Part shown: piece by piece, positions 8,462 to 17,800 of the stretch
Position numbering within the stretch: the stretch's first letter is position 1
How the letters are laid out: the number at the start of each line of letters is the position of its first letter
Source: Arthrobacter sp. AFG20
GTDB lineage: Bacteria; Actinomycetota; Actinomycetes; Actinomycetales; Micrococcaceae
Direction of reading: 5' to 3'
Assembly: GCF_002892795.1 (NCBI RefSeq)
Contig: NZ_PJMC01000005.1
Location: 248,001-312,000 of the forward strand
Length of the DNA stretch: 64,000 nucleotides
The notes under the pieces: model-generated
The model's database searches: none
Told to the model about the DNA's origin: nothing
What the model saw: the letters and a program-made list of their open reading frames with translations, nothing else
Translations under genes and position numbers: made by a program

Positions 8462-9338
8462 CGGCCGTGACGGGGTTGGAAAGCTCTCCGATCCCGCCCA
8501 CCCGGCAGGTGACGGTGTCGCCTGGCTGGATGCCGGCGCTCGCCGCCGGGAAACCGGTGAGGACCAGGTCGCCGGGGTGCAGGGTCATGAACGAGGTCAG
8601 GTAGACCAGGATCTCGTCCACTTTCCAGCCCAGGTCCGCGGTGCTTGCGGCAGGCAGTTCGGTGCCGTTATGCACGACGCCGACAGGCAGGTCCGCATGG
8701 TCCAGCCCGGTGACGATCCAGGGGCCGGCCGGCGTGAAGGTGTCCTGGCTCTTGGCACTCAGCCAGAGCTCGTCAGACTTTTGCAGCTGGCGCGCCGTGA
8801 CGTCGTTGCCGATGGTGTAGCCCAGAACCGCCGACCGCGCGTTGCCGAGGGTCAGGTTCTTCGCTGTCCGGCCAACGACGACGGCCAGTTCCGCCTCCGG
8901 CTCCACCAGTCCGATTCCGGCCGGCAGTTCAATCGCCTCGCCCGGGCCGATCACGCTGGTGGCTGCCTTGTGGAAGGCCTGTGCCGGAAGGTCCCGGCCG
9001 GCCTGCCCGGTGTTGTGGGCCATCCCCAGGACATTGGCGGGCACGCTTGGCGCCAGGAACGCGAAGCTGTCCTCGGAGACCTGGGTCCCGGGTTCCCAGC
9101 CGTCACGGTAGCCACTGCCGGCGTTGGCGCGCGAGCCGGGGAACGGCGACCCGACCACCGTCCAGGTTTGTCCCGCAGTGCCCGCGAAGTCCGCGGCGTC
9201 GTTGGCCACGAAGAACTGTTCGGGAAGCTGTCTCTCGTCCGGGTCTGTGTTTGGGGGCGCGTCCGCGGACGGGGACGACGACGGGGCAGGGGCGAGGGGA
9301 CGGACGCGGGCGATCCGCCGCGGGGGAGCAGGGGTCAT
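8454..9338 (-). CDS. fumarylacetoacetate hydrolase family protein
   Basis: A 294-residue member of the fumarylacetoacetase/HpcE superfamily, metal-dependent enzymes that cut or decarboxylate small 1,3-dicarbonyl-type acids. Signatures are GMAHNTG, EPEAELAVVVG (metal-binding acidic residues), GYTIGNDVTARQLQ and TPAGPWIV, ending in the HPGDLVLTGFP and GDTVTCRVGGIGELSNPV segment. The N-terminal 35 residues are Pro/Ser-rich and not part of the fold. I place the start at the ATG at 9338; the open frame upstream overlaps the DUF1684 gene and is not credible. The substrate is unknown. A second, shorter paralogue lies at 53742-54518. Confidence 0.88.
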   Translation of the reverse strand: MTPAPPRRIARVRPLAPAPSSSPSADAPPNTDPDERQLPEQFFVANDAADFAGTAGQTWTVVGSPFPGSRANAGSGYRDGWEPGTQVSEDSFAFLAPSVPANVLGMAHNTGQAGRDLPAQAFHKAATSVIGPGEAIELPAGIGLVEPEAELAVVVGRTAKNLTLGNARSAVLGYTIGNDVTARQLQKSDELWLSAKSQDTFTPAGPWIVTGLDHADLPVGVVHNGTELPAASTADLGWKVDEILVYLTSFMTLHPGDLVLTGFPAASAGIQPGDTVTCRVGGIGELSNPVTAAS

Positions 9339-9384
9339 CCAGCCATCGTATGTGCGGGGCGGAGCGGCCCCGAACTCAATGACG

Positions 9385-10050
9385 TCAGTACAGCTCGCCG
9401 ACGGGGATCTCCACAGCCAGCCGGTTGGCCGGGCCGGCGAGCGGGCAGGCCCAGGCCTCGTTGTAGGCGCACGACGGGTTGTAGGCAAAGTTGAAGTCCA
9501 GCACATACTGGACTTCCTGGCCCGAACCGCGGATGACGCCATGGAAGGCGCCCTTGATGGTGTCCAGGAGGTACCGGCCCGCGCCATAGCTTCCGCCGGG
9601 TTGGCCAGCGGTGGCGTCCCGGAACGGAACGAAGATGCCGCCCCCGTAGCCCAGCAGCTTCCACACGGCCAGTTGTCCCAATTCCGGCAGGTCGAAGGTT
9701 CCCAGCCGGACAAACCGGACCACACCGTCTGTCCCCGATTCGACGTTCATTTCCCGCCCGGCACCTTCCTTGGTGAGGGGGACGTAGAAGCGGTAGATGG
9801 GATCGTAGTCGGCAGTCTTGAGGCCGTAGAAGGACGCCTTGGCCTCGGCCGTCAGGGCGGACGCCTGATGCGTGCCGAACATGCGGTCGCGTTCCTGGCG
9901 CCAGTAGGCGTGGGCTTCCTCGGGGCTGTCCGCGGCGATCTTGCGCACAGTGTCGTAGAGGGCGAAAGTCCGCAGCCGCCAGTCTGCAATGTCGAGCGCG
10001 GACATGTTCGCCAGGGTCTGCTCCGCTGCGTCCAGCTCATATTCGGCCAT
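9385..10050 (-). CDS. DUF1684 domain-containing protein
   Basis: A 221-residue protein of the DUF1684 family. The family hallmark is at the C terminus: DFNFAYNPSCAYN followed by W-CPL and NRLAVEIPVGE, with paired cysteines close together. No signal peptide or membrane segment is visible. The family has no established biochemical role that I can state. The start codon at 10050 has no ribosome-binding site but has TAGGCT (minus strand, 10057-10062) six bases upstream, so the message is probably leaderless. The next minus-strand gene (fumarylacetoacetase-like) begins 46 bases on. Confidence 0.88.
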   Translation of the reverse strand: MAEYELDAAEQTLANMSALDIADWRLRTFALYDTVRKIAADSPEEAHAYWRQERDRMFGTHQASALTAEAKASFYGLKTADYDPIYRFYVPLTKEGAGREMNVESGTDGVVRFVRLGTFDLPELGQLAVWKLLGYGGGIFVPFRDATAGQPGGSYGAGRYLLDTIKGAFHGVIRGSGQEVQYVLDFNFAYNPSCAYNEAWACPLAGPANRLAVEIPVGELY

Positions 10051-10168
10051 GACATCAGCCTAGACCCCTTGTGGCGCCCGTCCGCCCAGGGCGCCGGCAA
10101 AGCGGGAGACCGCGAAACGCTGGCCGGCAGCCTCCGGATGGGACCGGAGTCCCGGTTAGGCTGGAGCC

Positions 10169-10957
10169 ATGACAGGGATCACGGCTTCCGGACGTAAGGG
10201 GATCGCCGCCGTCGCACTGTTGGCGGTGGGACTGATGGCCGGCTGCAGCAGCGACGGCAAGGGTTCGCCCGCCTGGACCGCGGAGCCGGGCACTAGCCCG
10301 GCGACCGGTCAGGCATCGGGGTCCGCGAGTACCTCCGCAAGCGCATCGGCCGGTGCCTCTGCGACGGCCGGGGCCACAGCAGCGGCGTGGAAGGTTTTCG
10401 CCGACCCTGCCAAGACCGTGAGCTTCGAGCTTCCGCAGAACTGGATTGCCCAGTCGGTTGAACCTGACAAGGGAACCCTTCCCGGTGCCGTGAAGATCGA
10501 GGTCAAGGACGCGGAAGGCACCTATCTGGCCACCCTGCAGACGGGCCTGCCGGCTACAGCGGCAGCCAAGTGTGCCGCTTCCGCCCGCAAATCCTACGTC
10601 GTCGTCAGCAGTGTCCCCGTCGAGTTGCCGCACAGCGGCGGGCAGGGGACCATCGACCCGCATGTGGTGTTCCGGGTGATCCAGGGCTACCGCTACTTCG
10701 GCTCCTACGGCATCACCAACCTGGTGGGCGGCGCCGATTCCAAGGCCTGCCAGCTGCAGAACGTGGTGCAGGGCCTGGCGGGCAAGGGGAACTACTCGTT
10801 CAGCGACGTGCGTTCCCTGGAGGCGTTTGCGCCGGACGAAAAAGTGGCCCCGGCCAAGGCCTTCGACACGCTTGACCAGGCCGCCGGCTACGTCAACGAG
10901 GGCTCCGAATTCGCCAACGTCCAGCGGATGCTAATGTCTCTGAAGATCCAAAACTAG
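10169..10957 (+). CDS. putative lipoprotein, function unknown
   Basis: A 262-residue predicted lipoprotein. The signal peptide is basic (ASGRKG), then hydrophobic, and ends in the lipobox LMAGC with Cys26 as the lipidation site. An Ala/Ser/Thr/Gly-rich linker (about residues 30-75) precedes a folded domain with two cysteines (CAASARK and SKACQLQ). I do not recognise a named family. It is probably anchored on the outer face of the membrane. TAGGCT (10157-10162) lies six bases before the ATG, but GGAG is also present, so the start may be leaderless or led. Divergent from the DUF1684 gene. Confidence 0.85.
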   Translation: MTGITASGRKGIAAVALLAVGLMAGCSSDGKGSPAWTAEPGTSPATGQASGSASTSASASAGASATAGATAAAWKVFADPAKTVSFELPQNWIAQSVEPDKGTLPGAVKIEVKDAEGTYLATLQTGLPATAAAKCAASARKSYVVVSSVPVELPHSGGQGTIDPHVVFRVIQGYRYFGSYGITNLVGGADSKACQLQNVVQGLAGKGNYSFSDVRSLEAFAPDEKVAPAKAFDTLDQAAGYVNEGSEFANVQRMLMSLKIQN

Positions 10958-11030
10958 TCCCGCTGCGCCTCCGGCACATCCCCCGTCCGCAGCCGCGACT
11001 GGCTGACGCCGCCTCACACCCCGGAGACCC

Positions 11031-11837
11031 ATGGAACGAACTGTTGCTGCCCGCCTGGTATTCAAGACCGTGGCCGACACCAAGGTGGCGATGGCCATCT
11101 CCGTTGCGAGGAACGCCGGCTACACGTCCTTTGAGGAGAACCTCAGCGTGACGGCGGGCGGGGAACAGGTTCCGCTGACTGAGCTTTCGGACCACCACGG
11201 CGGCAGGTTCCACTACATGGAGTTCGCCAACCCCACGGAGGTCACGGTGGATTACTCGGCGACCGTCGGGGGCCGTGCCGAACCTGAGGATGCCGCGCTG
11301 ATGGAGCTGATCCGCTACGTCCGGCCCAGCCGCTATGCGGAGTCCGACCGGCTGCTCCCCACGTCGTATGCGGAGTTCGGCGGACTCCAGGGCGAGGAGC
11401 TCCTGCACGCCGTGCGCAACTGGGTCTTCAATGAACTGCGCTACGTCAGCGGCTCCTCCCGGGGAACCGACGGCGCCGTCGAGACCCTCCTGAACCGGCG
11501 GGGAGTCTGTCGGGACTATGCGCACCTGGCCATCTCGCTGCTGCGCGCCAAGAACGTGCCTGCGCGGCTGGCGGCCGTCTATGCGCCGGGTCTTTCCCCG
11601 ATGGACTTCCATGCCGTGGCCGAGGCCCATATCAACGGGGCGTGGCACGTGATCGACCCCACCGGCCTCGCGCCCAGGGAGGCCATGCTGCGCATCACAG
11701 CGGGGCGCGATTCCTCGGACACAGCCTTCCTGTCCACCGTGGGCGGCAGCCTCTCCCTCCGGGAAATCCGGGTCACCGCCACGGTCGCCGGCGAGCTGCC
11801 AGCGGACGATCCGGACAAGCTGGCCGTCATCCGCTGA
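11031..11837 (+). CDS. transglutaminase-like domain protein
   Basis: A 268-residue protein with an N-terminal beta-rich region (residues 1-90) and a C-terminal transglutaminase-like core. The papain-type triad is visible: Cys160 in RRGVCRDYAHL, His194 in DFHAVAEAHI and Asp209 in HVIDPTGLAP. Members of this bacterial family act as cysteine proteases or amide-modifying enzymes; the substrate here is unknown. No signal peptide, so probably cytosolic. It is 73 bases after the lipoprotein gene on the same strand and converges with marR across tandem hairpins. Confidence 0.88.
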   Translation: MERTVAARLVFKTVADTKVAMAISVARNAGYTSFEENLSVTAGGEQVPLTELSDHHGGRFHYMEFANPTEVTVDYSATVGGRAEPEDAALMELIRYVRPSRYAESDRLLPTSYAEFGGLQGEELLHAVRNWVFNELRYVSGSSRGTDGAVETLLNRRGVCRDYAHLAISLLRAKNVPARLAAVYAPGLSPMDFHAVAEAHINGAWHVIDPTGLAPREAMLRITAGRDSSDTAFLSTVGGSLSLREIRVTATVAGELPADDPDKLAVIR

Positions 11838-11860
11838 CCGGAACTCTCCGCTTAACTGGC

Positions 11861-11919
11861 GTCCCGCCGTCGGCCGTCCGACGGCGGGACCACCTGCCGT
11901 CCCGCTAACGGGACGGCAG
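11861..11919. terminator. tandem hairpins between convergent genes
   Basis: Two perfect hairpins lie back to back. The first has 13-base arms (11861-11873 and 11878-11890) with a 4-base loop. The second has 11-base arms (11894-11904 and 11909-11919) with loop CTAA, and overlaps the stop codon and last codons of the MarR gene. Neither has a T-run. They probably terminate the plus-strand transglutaminase gene and the minus-strand oxidoreductase-marR operon. Confidence 0.65.
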
Positions 11920-12372
11920 TGACGCGCGCAGCTTCTCCGTGAGCCGCAGCAATTCCCGCTGCTCCGCTGCCGTCAGTGCCGGGGCTACAAGCTCGGCGAT
12001 GTCCCGCACGTGCTCCCGGCCGATTTCCTTCTGTAGCGCGGCACCCTCCTCGGTGAGTTTGAGCAGCACGCCCCGGCCGTCGTCCGGGGCCGGCTGGCGC
12101 TCCACCAGGCCGCGTTTCTCCAGGCGGTCCACCAGCCTGCTCAGGCTGGACTGGCTCAGGAGCACGTTGTCGTTCAGTTCGTTCAGCCGCAGCCAGCCGG
12201 ACGGGCACCGGGACAGCGTGAACAGCACGTCGTACTCGTTGACCGCCAGGTCCCGGAAGGCGGGGCCGGACTGCAGCCGCCGCATCACAGCCACCTGCGC
12301 GCGGAACAGTGACTCCCAGGTTTCCGCGGCCAGCCGCACCGCCGACGTCCCTGAAGCTGCCCGGGGTGTCAT
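11905..12372 (-). CDS. MarR family transcriptional regulator
   Basis: A 155-residue MarR-type dimeric winged-helix regulator. The recognition region LNELNDNVLLSQSSLSRLVDRLEKRGLV (read in two parts around residues 65-92) is followed by the wing with APDDGRGVLLKLTEEG. Such proteins usually repress their own operon and respond to small aromatic or oxidising ligands. Its start overlaps the stop of the luciferase-like oxidoreductase upstream (4-base overlap), so the two are co-transcribed from the minus strand. The palindrome at 13537-13554 in front of that operon is a candidate binding site. Confidence 0.92.
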   Translation of the reverse strand: MTPRAASGTSAVRLAAETWESLFRAQVAVMRRLQSGPAFRDLAVNEYDVLFTLSRCPSGWLRLNELNDNVLLSQSSLSRLVDRLEKRGLVERQPAPDDGRGVLLKLTEEGAALQKEIGREHVRDIAELVAPALTAAEQRELLRLTEKLRASLPSR

Positions 12373-13481
12373 CGAGACTCAGTTGGGGAGGCAGCCGTTT
12401 CTTCGGCTGCGATCCGTGCGGCCACGCGTCCGGCGTGCGTGGGCGGAGCCGGGATGTGCGCAGGCGTGCGGTCTGCGTACTCCGTGCGCAGCACCGGAAG
12501 GACCTCCTCGCCGAACAGGTCCAGCTGCTCCAGGACGGTCTTCAGCGGCAGGCCTGCGTGGTCGATCAGGAACAGCTGGCGCTGGTAGTCGCCGAAGAAC
12601 TCGCGGAAGGTGAGGGTCTTCTCGATGACCTCCTGCGGGCTGCCGACGGTCAGCGGGGTCTGGGACGTGAAGTCCTCCAGCGACGGGCCGTGGCCGTAGA
12701 CGGGGGCGTTGTCGAAGTACGGCCGGAACTCCTTCACGGCGTCCTGGGAGTTCTTCCTCATGAAGAACTGCCCGCCCAGCCCCACGATGGCCTGGTCCGC
12801 CTTGCCGTGGCCGTAGTGCTCGTAGCGCTCGCGGTACAGGCTGATCAACTGCTGGTAGTGCTCCTTGGGCCAGAAGATGTTGTTCGCGAAGAACCCGTCG
12901 CCGTAGTAGGCAGCCACTTCCGCGATCTGCGGGCTGCGGATGGAGCCGTGCCACACAAAGGGGGACACGCCGTCGAGCGGGCGCGGGGTGGAGGTGAAGT
13001 TCTGCAGCGGTGTGCGGAACTTTCCGGACCAGTTGACGGTGTCCTCATCCCACAGCTTGCGGAGCAGGCTGTAGTTCTCGATGGCGAGCTCGATGCCGTC
13101 CTGGATGTTCTTGCCGAACCAGGGGTAGACCGGGGCGGTGTTGCCGCGGCCCAGCACCAGATCCACGCGGCCATCGGCGAGGTGCTGCAGCATGGCGAAG
13201 TCCTCGGCGATCTTGACCGGATCGTTCGTGGTGATCAGCGTGGTGGCCGTGGACAGCGTGATGCGCTCGGTCTGGGCGGCGATGTACGCGAGGGTGGTGG
13301 TGGGGGAGGAAGAGAAGAACGGCCGGTTGTGGTGCTCACCGATGGCGTAGACGTCCATGCCGATTTCTTCGACCTTCTTGGCGATCGCCACCGATGCCTT
13401 AATGCGCTCGTGCTCGGTGGGGGTCCGGCCCGTGGTGGGGTCCTGGGTGATGTCGCTGACGCTGAATACGCCGATCTGCAT
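12369..13481 (-). CDS. LLM class flavin-dependent oxidoreductase
   Basis: A 370-residue luciferase-like monooxygenase fold protein (FMN or F420 dependent). Features are the N-terminal MQIGVFSVSD strand, the AIGEHHN segment, ITLSTATTLITTNDP, LVLGRGNTAP and the GDGFFANNIFWP region. It resembles the subgroup usually annotated as FMN-dependent, CE1758-like. The substrate is unknown; the coupled MarR suggests a role in handling an organic or oxidising compound, which is inference. The initiation codon at 13481 begins the family-typical N terminus. Confidence 0.9.
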   Translation of the reverse strand: MQIGVFSVSDITQDPTTGRTPTEHERIKASVAIAKKVEEIGMDVYAIGEHHNRPFFSSSPTTTLAYIAAQTERITLSTATTLITTNDPVKIAEDFAMLQHLADGRVDLVLGRGNTAPVYPWFGKNIQDGIELAIENYSLLRKLWDEDTVNWSGKFRTPLQNFTSTPRPLDGVSPFVWHGSIRSPQIAEVAAYYGDGFFANNIFWPKEHYQQLISLYRERYEHYGHGKADQAIVGLGGQFFMRKNSQDAVKEFRPYFDNAPVYGHGPSLEDFTSQTPLTVGSPQEVIEKTLTFREFFGDYQRQLFLIDHAGLPLKTVLEQLDLFGEEVLPVLRTEYADRTPAHIPAPPTHAGRVAARIAAEETAASPTESR

Positions 13482-13868
13482 GATGAGCCTTCCGTTCGCC
13501 GAAGTGTTCGGGCCTGTGCTACCAGTGTACCCGATTTACATGCATTTGCATGTACTGCCCTCAACGTCCCCGGCGCCAGGATATTCCCGCGGCCTCTTGA
13601 GCCCGCCGGCAGCCCTGGTACCCGGACACCCCGCCCGTCCGTACGTATAAACGGCAGGCCTGCTGATGGCCTCGGCTGACCGGACGTCGCCTGAGGCCGC
13701 GGGCGCTGGACGGGACGCCCCGCGGGCGGGATAATCCACACCACCACAAAGCAAGGCGCCCAGCCATATCCACCACTCAACGGGGCCCAACTCCAGTGTT
13801 GTCGGACTCTCTTGCATGCAATTGCGTTGGATGGTCAGATGCAAGACGCCGCCATGGAGGGAGAGGCC
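13482..13868. promoter_or_regulatory. divergent control region with two palindromes
   Basis: This 387-base gap between the divergent oxidoreductase-marR operon and the GNAT gene has no convincing gene. TACATGCATTTGCATGTA (13537-13554) is an inverted repeat with 8-base arms, 56 bases before the oxidoreductase start, of the size and symmetry MarR proteins bind. A second related palindrome, TTGCATGCAA (13812-13821), is repeated inversely as ATGCAAG at 13839-13845, just before the GNAT gene. A TATAAA (13646-13651) is also present. I see nothing else in the stretch. Confidence 0.55.
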
Positions 13869-14834
13869 ATGACCACACAGGATGCCCGACGAATGAGTGC
13901 AGGCCCGGTATCGGTCCGCCCCCTGCGTGAGGCGGACCTCGATCGCGCGGACGAGATCGTCAGGGCCGCGTTTGGGACGTTCCTGGGGATCCCCGATCCT
14001 TTCGGGACCGCGGACTATGTACATACCCGCTTTGCTGCCGACCCGCAGGCCGCCTTCGCTGCGACGCTCGACGGTGAGCTCGCCGGATCCAACTTCGCCG
14101 CCAACTGGGGCAGCGTCGGGTTCTTCGGCCCGTTGACTGTGCGTCCGGACCTGTGGGACCACGGCGTCGGCAAAAGCCTGATGGAGCCGGTCATGGACTG
14201 CTTCGCATCCTGGGGGAATAGCCACCTCGGCCTATTCACCTTCTCGCACAGCCCCAAACACCTTGAGCTCTACCGCCGCTACGGCTTCTGGCCGCGGTTC
14301 CTGACAGCCGTAATGCGTAAGCAGGTCGTGGCCCCTGCCGCGGTGCCCGGCCGGCTGACGTATTCCGAGCTGTCCGGCGCGGACGCGGCAGGCTACCTCG
14401 ATGCCTGCCGTGCCCTGACCGACGCCGTGTACGAGGGTCTGGACCTGCAGCGTGAAATCATGGCCGCTCACACACAGGGACTCGGCGACACCGTGCTGCT
14501 ACCGGGCGAATCAGGTCTCGACGGGCTGGCCGTGTGCCATTGCGGACCGGGATCGGAGGCCGGCGCGGACGTGTGCCTCATCAAATTCGGTGCCGTACGC
14601 CCCGGCCGGCAGGCCGGTGACAGATTCGAGCTGCTGCTCGACGCCTGTGAGCAACTGGCAGCTGAGCGTGGACTGGGCCAGCTCGAAGCCGGGATGAACC
14701 TGGGCCGCCCCGATGCCTACCAGCGCATGGTCGCCCGCGGTTTCCGTACCGGGTTGCAGGGCGTGACCATGCACCGGCCCAACGAACCCGGCTACAGCCA
14801 TGCCGATGCCTACGTGATCGACGACTGGCGCTGA
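13869..14834 (+). CDS. GNAT family N-acetyltransferase
   Basis: A 321-residue protein with an N-terminal GNAT acyl-CoA-dependent acetyltransferase domain (VSVRPLREADLDRADEIV, then FFGPLTVRPDLWDHGVGKSL as the acetyl-CoA loop, and ELYRRYGFWPRF). The C-terminal half (RPGRQAGDRFELLLDACEQLA to YQRMVARGF) looks like a second, degenerate GNAT repeat. The substrate is not evident. I start it at 13869, where GGAGGGAGAGG precedes the ATG; the frame is open 19 codons further upstream but without a comparable site. The stop is 49 bases from the RND gene on the opposite strand. Confidence 0.88.
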   Translation: MTTQDARRMSAGPVSVRPLREADLDRADEIVRAAFGTFLGIPDPFGTADYVHTRFAADPQAAFAATLDGELAGSNFAANWGSVGFFGPLTVRPDLWDHGVGKSLMEPVMDCFASWGNSHLGLFTFSHSPKHLELYRRYGFWPRFLTAVMRKQVVAPAAVPGRLTYSELSGADAAGYLDACRALTDAVYEGLDLQREIMAAHTQGLGDTVLLPGESGLDGLAVCHCGPGSEAGADVCLIKFGAVRPGRQAGDRFELLLDACEQLAAERGLGQLEAGMNLGRPDAYQRMVARGFRTGLQGVTMHRPNEPGYSHADAYVIDDWR

Positions 14835-14883
14835 GCGGCTGTGGCAACGAAGGGCCGCCCTGCGGACGTGAAGCGGCTGGGGG

Positions 14884-17800
14884 TCAGTCGGGGGAGCCCG
14901 GGGCGGCGCGCCGTCCGCTGAGCTTGGGCACCATGCCGGTGGTCCAGTCCGCGAACTCGGCGTCGACGTCGTCATGGGCGGGGGAGAAGCCGGGCCGCTG
15001 CTTGAGCTGGCGCAAGAGCTCCTTCTTCTCCTTCCGACCCTCCACCAGCCGGTACAGCACGGGGACGAGCACCAGCGTCAGCGCGGTGGAGGACACCAGG
15101 CCGCCGATCACCACGATGGCCAGCGGCTGCGAAATGAACCCGCCCCCGCCCGTCATGCCCAGGGCCATGGGGGTCAGCGCGAAAACCGTGGCCAGCGCGG
15201 TCATGAGGATGGGCCGGAGCCGCTGCCGGGCGCCGTGGGTGATGGCGTCGGCAACACTCATCCCCGGATTGCCGCCACGCGGATTCCGGTACTGGTTGAT
15301 CAGGTCGATCAGTACAATCGCGTTGGTCACCACGATGCCCACGAGCATCAGCATGCCGATCAGCGACGGCAGCCCCAGCGGCACCCGTGTGACCAGGAGC
15401 AGGGCAACCGCCCCGGTGGCGGCGAAAGGCACCGAAACAAGGAGGATCAGCGGCTGCACCAGCGACTTGAACGTCGCCACCATGATCACGTAGACGATGG
15501 CGATGGCGGCCAGCAGTGCCAGGCCGAGCTGCCGGAATGATTCTGCCTGCTGGGTGGTTGCGCCGCCGATCTCCGCACTCACCCCGGCGGGGAGGTCCAC
15601 GGTTTTGAGGCGCTGCTGCACCTCCGCGCTGACGGCTCCCAGGTTGGATCCCGACGGCGTGACGGACACCTGCGCGGTCCGCTGCCCGTTGCTGGAAGTG
15701 ATGGAGACGGGGACGTCAACCTGTTCGACGGCGGCAATCCGGCTGAGCGGGACCGGGCCGGAGGCGGTGGGGAGCGGGATGTCGCGGAGGGCGGCAATGC
15801 TGGTGAAGCGTTTTCCTTCGCCGATCTGGACGGGGAAGTCGTCCGTGTCGATGCGGACGGTGCCTGCGGGGACGGGGCTGATGGTGGAGGCGAGGACGCC
15901 CGCCACCTGCTCTTCGGTCAGGCCGGCGGCAACGGCCTTGGCCCGGTCAACCTTCACCTGCACCACGGGCTGGCTGGCAGCCAGGTTGGTGGTCACCTCA
16001 CTGCTTCCGGGAACTCCGGTCAACGCCTTGACCATAGAGTCGCTGGCCTTCCGCAGGTCCTCGGAGGTGGCCGCCTTCAGGGTGACGTCCACGGTGGAGG
16101 ACGTTCCGAAGCCTCCCTGCTGGGAGCCGACGGAGATCTTGCCGGCAGTACCTGCCGCCGCCAGTTCGCTGCGGACGGTGTCCTGCAGCTTGCCCTGGTT
16201 TGCTTTTTCTTCGGTGACCACGGTGAAGGAGGAGTTGGAGGCGCCCGAGGACGTCAGCGCGGTGAAGCCTGCCTGCGCATTGCCGGAGGTCACCTGGACG
16301 TCCCTGATGCCGTCGATGCCGAGGAGCACGTCCTCGACCTTCCGGGCCGCGGTGCTGGTGTCTTCGAGGCTCGTGCCGGCGGGAAGCTCCTGCTTGACCG
16401 TCATGCTGTTCTCGCCTGAACGCCCCAGCAGGTCGGTGGCGAGCAGCGGCGTCATTGCGGCGGTCCCGCCGAGAACCAGGACCGCGGCGATCAGCGTGAG
16501 CACGGGGTGCTTCTGGGTCCTGTTCAGGACGGGAAGGTAGCCGCGCTGCAGGAGGCTGCGCTGCTCGGCCTCGTGTGCCTGGGCCTGGACTTCCCGGGCG
16601 GAGCGCGGGGCCTCGCCGGCTCCGTTGGGGGAGCTCTTCAGGAACCAGTACGCGAGCACGGGAACGATGGTCAGGGACACCAGGAGCGAGGAGAGCAGCG
16701 CAATGGTGACCGTCAGGGCGAACGGCCGGAACAATTCCCCCGCGAGTTCGCCGACAAAGGCGATCGGGAGGAAGACGGCCACTGTCGTCAGCGTGGAGGC
16801 GGTGATGGCGCCGGCCACCTCGCGGATGGAGGTGAGGATCGCGGTGAGCTTGGCTTCGCCGTAGCTCAGGTGCCGCTTGATGTTCTCGATCACCACGATC
16901 GAGTCATCCACTACCCGGCCGATGGCGATGGTCAGCGCCCCGAGCGTGAGGATGTTCAGCGAGTACCCCGTGCCGGACAGGCCGATGAAGGTGATCAGCA
17001 GAGAGAGCGGAATGGAGACGGCGGTGACCAGGGTGGAGCGGACGGACATGAGGAACAGGAGGATGACGGCAACCGCGAAACCGAGGCCCAGGAGGCCCTC
17101 CGTGGTGAGGTCCTTGATGGACTTTTCGATAAAGGGTGCCTGGTCGAAGACGGGGGTGAACTTGGCGTTCGAGCCAAGCTCCGCCTCGAGTTGTGGCAGC
17201 AAATCCTTCACCGCGTGCGAGATTGCCACGGTGTCGCCCTCGGGTTTCTTCGTCACCGAAATGGCCAGCGTTTCGAGGCCGTTCGTCCGGGTGATGGATG
17301 TGCGCGCGTCATCCTTGATGCTGACGTCGGCCACAGAACCGATGGTGATGCCGGCTTTGGCCCCGCTGAGCGGCAGGGACTTCACCGCGGCCAGCGAGTC
17401 CACCGGGCTGCCGATCTGCAGGGAGAGGCTTTGGCCCTTCTCCTCAATCGTGCCCGCCGGAACAAGATCGCCGTTGTTGGTCAGGGCATTCCGGACCGAC
17501 TGGATGCTGGCACCGCCGGCGGCCATGCTGGCCGCGTTCGGCTGGATCAGGATGTGCCGGTTGGCGCCGCCCGTCACGTCGGCGCCCCGGACGCCGTCGA
17601 GCTTCTGCAGCCTCGGTACGGACAGCCGCTGAAGGTCCGTGTTCAGCTCGCTCAGCGGCTTGTCGGAGGAGACGGCGAGGAAGACGATCGGGAAGTCGCT
17701 GATGCTGCCGGCGATGGCCTGGGGTTGGACGTCGTCCGGGAGCGTCCGCTTCGCGTTGGAAATCGCCCGGTCGATCTGGTTCCGGGCCCGGTCCAGGTTG

